The notes below the pieces were generated by a model, which ran no database searches, was not told the DNA's origin, and worked only from the letters and a program-made list of their open reading frames with translations. Position numbers and translations under genes: made by a program. From the NCBI GenBank assembly GCA_030150135.1, contig JASLGO010000133.1:1-28288 (forward strand): a stretch of DNA of 28,288 nucleotides, in the 5' to 3' direction. This DNA is from Aquirhabdus sp. Its GTDB lineage: Bacteria > Pseudomonadota > Gammaproteobacteria > Pseudomonadales > Moraxellaceae. Every line of letters begins with the position of its first letter. Position 1 is the first letter of the stretch. Of this stretch, positions 25,135 to 28,288 are shown piece after piece.

Positions 25135-25195
25135 GTTTACATCTCTTGAAAAGGGTTGATATGCCTAATCGGACTATTTTATCTCTAACAAACAG

Positions 25196-25223
25196 AAAAA
25201 CCTCGACGCGCGAGGTTTTTTTT
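25196..25223 (-). terminator. Intrinsic terminator after the cytochrome c gene
   Basis: CCTCG (25201-25205) pairs with CGAGG (25211-25215) with a 5-nt loop, flanked by five A on the left and eight T on the right. On the minus strand it gives a hairpin plus T-run downstream of the cytochrome gene and upstream of the NSS-like gene. It is also functional in the plus direction. Confidence 0.85.
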
Positions 25224-25261
25224 AAATGATGCTCAGGTTTGAAAAATTCAACCCATGTATT

Positions 25262-25315
25262 AAATGGTTTATGCTTTTCTCTTTCCCTATTTAGGGGGAA
25301 AGTCGGAATGGGGGG
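25262..25315. repeat. Short copy of the dispersed palindromic repeat
   Basis: AATGGTTTATGCTTTTCTCT followed by TTTCCCTATTTAGGGGGAAA and GTCGGAATGGGG repeats the pattern of 11165-11210 (TGCTTTTCTCC, palindrome, GTCGGGATGGGG). It ends against the stop codon of the cytochrome c gene. Confidence 0.7.
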
Positions 25316-25651
25316 TTATTTAGTCGCCATATATTGAACAAGATTCGTGAAATCGGCATCGGTACAGGTATTACACAGTCCGCGTGCAGGCATATTTTTA
25401 TAACCTTCCTTGACATGTTTAACCATAGTCGGAATACCTTCGGCCTTGATACGAGCTGCCCACAATGCTTTATCGCCCGCTTTAGGCGCACCCAAAACCC
25501 CTGCACCATGACAAGTCGCACAGGCTTGGTTGTACAACTCTGGCGTTCCTGCATAAGCAAAATTCAGAGCTGGGAGCAATGTGAGAAACGCAGCCATCAA
25601 AACAATGCGATTCTTGCTCTGGGGTTTCCTTGCAAAAGCGTTACGACTCAT
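25316..25651 (-). CDS. Cytochrome c5-type monohaem cytochrome
   Basis: A periplasmic electron carrier, 111 aa. The signal segment (RIVLMAAFLTLLPALNFAYA) ends near residue 34. The haem site is CATCH (C44, C47, H48), and the axial Met is M87 in NMPARG. The second pair C93/C96 (GLCNTC) is the disulfide typical of the cytochrome c5 family. GGAG lies 8 nt before the ATG. It is divergent from engB. An FNR/Anr-like half-site (ATCAA within TTATTGTATATCAA, 25733-25746) lies upstream but is weak. The electron partners are unknown, likely terminal oxidases (inference). Confidence 0.92.
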   Translation of the reverse strand: MSRNAFARKPQSKNRIVLMAAFLTLLPALNFAYAGTPELYNQACATCHGAGVLGAPKAGDKALWAARIKAEGIPTMVKHVKEGYKNMPARGLCNTCTDADFTNLVQYMATK

Positions 25652-25860
25652 CAGTCATACTCCATTCGCGACATCATGCCATGAAAAAAAACTTTCACGA
25701 CCCACTTTACCGTGAACCATATCACACAACAATTATTGTATATCAACAATGTGCATAAATCATGATCATATATCGACTATTTCGTACACACTTTTAGTAT
25801 ATCGTTTTCAAGTATAAAACTTAATAGACGAATCGCGCATTAATCCCCTGCGAATCGTTT

Positions 25861-25866
25861 TATAAT
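25861..25866 (+). promoter_or_regulatory. Probable -10 element of engB
   Basis: A perfect TATAAT hexamer 32 bases before the ATG at 25899, predicting a start near 25873. No good -35 hexamer was found at the expected distance. No clear Shine-Dalgarno precedes the ATG. Confidence 0.5.
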
Positions 25867-25898
25867 GCACCGACTTTAATATTCTTGTTTGGTTCAAC

Positions 25899-26681
25899 AT
25901 GTCAGCATCATCAGAAAACAATACATCTTCAGCTGTGGCAAACACAGAGAATAATATAGATGCTGTGGCAAGTTCCGATCCAGTCGAGCTTCTGAAATGG
26001 CTACGTCGTGCCGAGTTCATGACGAGTGCACCAAAACTATCCTTGTGCCCGCCTGATACTGGTTTTGAGATTGCATTTGCAGGTCGTTCCAATGCAGGAA
26101 AGTCTAGCGCAATCAATGCGCTCACAGCACAAAATCAACTTGCCCGCGCGTCCAAAACACCAGGACGCACGCAGATGATTAACTTCTTTAATATGCAAAA
26201 TACTGACCAACGCCTCGTGGATTTGCCGGGCTATGGTTATGCGGCTGTGCCTGAAGCGATGAAATTGGTTTGGCAAAAAGAACTCGAAAAATATCTGATT
26301 CAGCGTAAAAGTCTGACAGGGCTTGTCTTGCTAATGGACATTCGTCATCCACTCAAGGATTTTGATAGACAAATGCTGCAATGGGCAAAATCACGCAAAC
26401 TTTTTGTCCATGTCCTACTCACCAAAGCCGATAAACTCAATCGCGGCCCAGCAAATACCGTATTGCTTGATGTGAAAAAACAGCTTAAAGCCGATGGGCT
26501 GGATTTTTCAATTCAACTTTTTTCTGCGATGAAGCGACAAGGTTTGGAAGACTTAGCGATCGTGATGGGCGAGCGATTGCACTTTGGGAAAATGCCCGAA
26601 GCTGCACCTGAAATTATTGAAGAATCTACTGCGAATAAAAAACCAAACTTGATGAAAGATTATCGATTGGATGAGATGTAA
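25899..26681 (+). CDS. engB: Ribosome-biogenesis GTP-binding protein EngB (YihA/YsxC)
   Basis: An essential TrmE-Era-class GTPase that helps assemble the large ribosomal subunit; 260 aa. G1 is GRSNAGKSS (62-70), G2 is TPGRTQ (87-92), G3 is DLPGYG (108-113), G4 is TKAD (175-178) and G5 is SAMKRQG (209-215). The core is normal. A Ser/Asn/Ala-rich N-terminal stretch of about 28 residues and an acidic C-terminal tail of about 30 residues make it longer than E. coli EngB (about 210 aa); similar extensions are plausible in related genera. Divergent from the cytochrome gene, it appears to be monocistronic. Confidence 0.96.
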   Translation: MSASSENNTSSAVANTENNIDAVASSDPVELLKWLRRAEFMTSAPKLSLCPPDTGFEIAFAGRSNAGKSSAINALTAQNQLARASKTPGRTQMINFFNMQNTDQRLVDLPGYGYAAVPEAMKLVWQKELEKYLIQRKSLTGLVLLMDIRHPLKDFDRQMLQWAKSRKLFVHVLLTKADKLNRGPANTVLLDVKKQLKADGLDFSIQLFSAMKRQGLEDLAIVMGERLHFGKMPEAAPEIIEESTANKKPNLMKDYRLDEM

Positions 26682-26764
26682 GATTTTAGAGGTTGGTGAA
26701 CTTCAGCCTATCATTTGACATCAATATCTAAACTTTTGTGGGGTAACTCTGGACTGATCAACTC

Positions 26765-27220
26765 TCATTTCTGCCGAATAAAATATTCTCGAATATTGAG
26801 CTTCGTGAACTCTTCACTTACGCTTGGAACATATTGCCAATATTGATCTTGATTTACAAACCTAATCATCGAATAATGTTTTTATCCATTATTATCAATA
26901 TCTTAAAATACCATAGTGTCATTAGTTTCACCAATAACTCTGTATTTTGATGTACCAGTAAAACCTTTAATTACACGTTTTTTACCTTTAACAGTCACTT
27001 GAGTATCAGGCATCACCACTGTTGCTGTGCCATCTTTATACATGACTGTCATATTGCCCATTAGCTCTGATAAAAATTTGTCTTGCTTCGCTGTAAGTTT
27101 TGCATAACTTCTATTAAAGCTCATTGTCTGTTGATAATCTGATTTCCATGTACCTTCAATTGAAAGCGCATGACAGAATGACGAGAGAATCAACAGCGAA
27201 AGAATATAAATTAATCTCAT
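26765..27220 (-). pseudogene. Small secreted protein gene broken by two in-frame TAA codons
   Basis: The intact-looking ORF (26903-27220, 105 aa) starts at ATG 27220 after AAGGA. It has a signal peptide (MRLIYILSLLILSSFCHA) and a mature start IEGTWKSDYQQTMSFN, and stops at TAA 26903-26905. The same frame continues beyond it with a coding-like sequence. Six codons (DIDNNG) lead to a second TAA at 26882-26884, and then 38 codons including RFVNQDQYWQYVPSVSEEF and a tail NIREYFIRQK end at a TGA at 26765-26767. The total would be about 151 codons. I recall uncharacterised secreted proteins that begin with GTWKSD and end with REYF plus a basic tail, so the downstream part looks like the lost C-terminus. 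The function of the family is unknown. It could still be expressed as the short form. Confidence 0.65.
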
Positions 27221-27278
27221 TGCACATCCTTGAAAGCAATACATAGGGCGCGTACCACGCACCGACTTAATTGTCCTC

Positions 27279-27304
27279 AAAAAACAAGGTGCGCAATGCG
27301 CACC
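27279..27304 (-). terminator. Intrinsic terminator of tesB
   Basis: On the minus strand the stem GGTGCGC/GCGCACC (plus coordinates 27288-27294 and 27298-27304) with a 3-nt loop is followed by TTGTTTTTT. It lies 23 bases after the tesB stop. Confidence 0.8.
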
Positions 27305-27327
27305 CTGAATTCATTTCCACAGTCAAA

Positions 27328-28221
27328 TCAACTGCTCCGACTTGGCTCTCTCAAACGCATCAAACCTTCCTGATTGGTACTAATCACCAACTGACCATCC
27401 TGCCACATACGACCAAAGTTCATACCGCGCGCATTCGCCGTCACCGTTGCATCCATGTCATACAACAACCACTCATCCGCACGTGCTGGTCGATGGAAGT
27501 ACATCGAATGATCAATACTTGCCGCCTGCAAACTCGTCGTCATAAAGCTAATCCCATGCGGCATCAACCCTGTACCCATCAACGAAAAATCGGATGAAAA
27601 CGCAATAATCGCTTGATGCAAATTTGGATCATCTGGCAAACGTGTCGGAACACGCATCCAATGCGCACGCTTAGGAACTTCTGGTACAGGGGCAAACGGA
27701 TTGGTTGGATTGATGGGACGAATCTCGACTTGGCGTTCACGCATCAAGTTTGCACGCACTTTTTCAGGTAAGAAAGGTGCAATCATTTGCTTCAATTCTT
27801 GTTCTGTTTTCAGCGACTCCGCTTCAGGCACAACAGGCATATCGATTTGAAAATTCAAACCTTCTTCAATCGGTGCAAACGACGCCAACATCGTAAAAAT
27901 CACTTTGCCGTATTGAACCGCGCGAACTTGACGACTGACAAAACTACGTCCATCACGCAAACGATCAACGTGATACACAATCGGCGCAGCAATATCACCA
28001 GCATTCAAAAAATACGCATGCAATGAGTGCGCTGGACGACCATCTGTCGTCAAACTCGCTGCACGCAATGCCTGTCCCAACACCTGACCACCAAACACAC
28101 GATTTCCAACAAAATTTCGGCTTTGACCACGATAAAAATCTTCTTCAATTTTTTCGAGTGTCAGAACATCAAGTAACTCTTTGGTCAGTTGTAATTTGGA
28201 ATCTTGGGCGGTCTTAGACAT
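27328..28221 (-). CDS. tesB: Acyl-CoA thioesterase II
   Basis: Hydrolyses medium- and long-chain acyl-CoA in the cytoplasm; 297 aa, forming a double hotdog fold. Typical segments are RNFVGNRVFGGQVLGQAL, HSLHAYFLNAGD and DGRSFVSRQVRAVQ in the N-terminal half, and DHSMYFHRPARADEWLLYD in the C-terminal half. By alignment to E. coli TesB, the catalytic residues are D211 (E. coli D204), S235 in place of T228, and Q284 (Q278). The Thr-to-Ser change is conservative. AGGTGAT lies just before ATG 28221. It has its own terminator. The gene is complete, with 67 bases left to the window end. Confidence 0.96.
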   Translation of the reverse strand: MSKTAQDSKLQLTKELLDVLTLEKIEEDFYRGQSRNFVGNRVFGGQVLGQALRAASLTTDGRPAHSLHAYFLNAGDIAAPIVYHVDRLRDGRSFVSRQVRAVQYGKVIFTMLASFAPIEEGLNFQIDMPVVPEAESLKTEQELKQMIAPFLPEKVRANLMRERQVEIRPINPTNPFAPVPEVPKRAHWMRVPTRLPDDPNLHQAIIAFSSDFSLMGTGLMPHGISFMTTSLQAASIDHSMYFHRPARADEWLLYDMDATVTANARGMNFGRMWQDGQLVISTNQEGLMRLREPSRSS

Positions 28222-28288
28222 ACATCACCTCATCAGCGCTAATCTATTGAATATGCATCATCATAAATCAAAAAGTTCTAGCATTATT

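Noticed and set aside
25733..25746. FNR/Anr site upstream of the cytochrome c gene
   Set aside because: Only one half (ATCAA) matches; the left half TTATT is poor, so it is not listed as a feature.
1..28288. CRISPR arrays, tRNA, rRNA or transposase genes
   Set aside because: No regularly spaced direct repeats, no rRNA-like tracts and no transposase motifs were seen. A tRNA could be missed by eye, but none was recognised in the spacers.

Overview
The window looks like a chromosomal segment of a gammaproteobacterium, most likely a member of the Moraxellaceae related to Acinetobacter. The pointers are an Omp33-36-like outer-membrane protein, a Pseudomonas-type (zinc-cysteine-free) HemB, adjacent pilT and pilU retraction ATPases, a fur / bamE / rnfH neighbourhood, and AT-leaning intergenic DNA. 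The genus is an inference. No rRNA, tRNA, CRISPR array, transposase or phage gene was seen.

Layout. 1-361: non-coding or unassigned. 362-5154: glycerol kinase, an Omp33-36-like protein with a strong sigma-70 promoter and terminator, a minus-strand thioesterase/YkgJ pair, and hemB. 5408-8602 (minus): dsbD and the PLP-homeostasis protein yggS. 8841-11091: pilT and pilU. 11479-14399: a divergent pair, a nitrate-sensing NIT-ANTAR antiterminator (minus) and a general porin (plus). 14545-22116 (minus): a complete oligopeptide-type ABC importer with two tandem paralogous binding proteins, two permeases and a fused double ATPase. 22457-25651: fur, bamE, rnfH, a divergent NSS-like membrane protein and a small cytochrome c5. 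25899-28221: the ribosome-assembly GTPase engB, a small secreted-protein gene broken by two in-frame stop codons, and tesB.

The most interesting region is 12921-13196, between the NIT-ANTAR gene and the porin. It holds, in order, an NtrC-like half-site, a sigma-54-type promoter with exact GG-N10-GC spacing, and a leader that would start almost at a hairpin with hexaloop AACGGC. A second hairpin with hexaloop AAAGGC then shares bases with a strong intrinsic terminator lying just before the porin Shine-Dalgarno. Both hexaloops have A at position 1 and G at position 4, the known ANTAR RNA signature. This matches the architecture of the Klebsiella nasF leader (sigma-54 plus NasR antitermination), but here it controls an outer-membrane porin whose regulator is encoded next door. 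I propose a nitrate- and nitrogen-gated porin switch.

A second theme is a family of short palindromic intergenic repeats at four places, each abutting the 3' end of a gene. The best-preserved copy (22211-22401) is bounded by 21-bp terminal inverted repeats with one mismatch, so it looks like a MITE. It sits upstream of the peptide-transporter operon.
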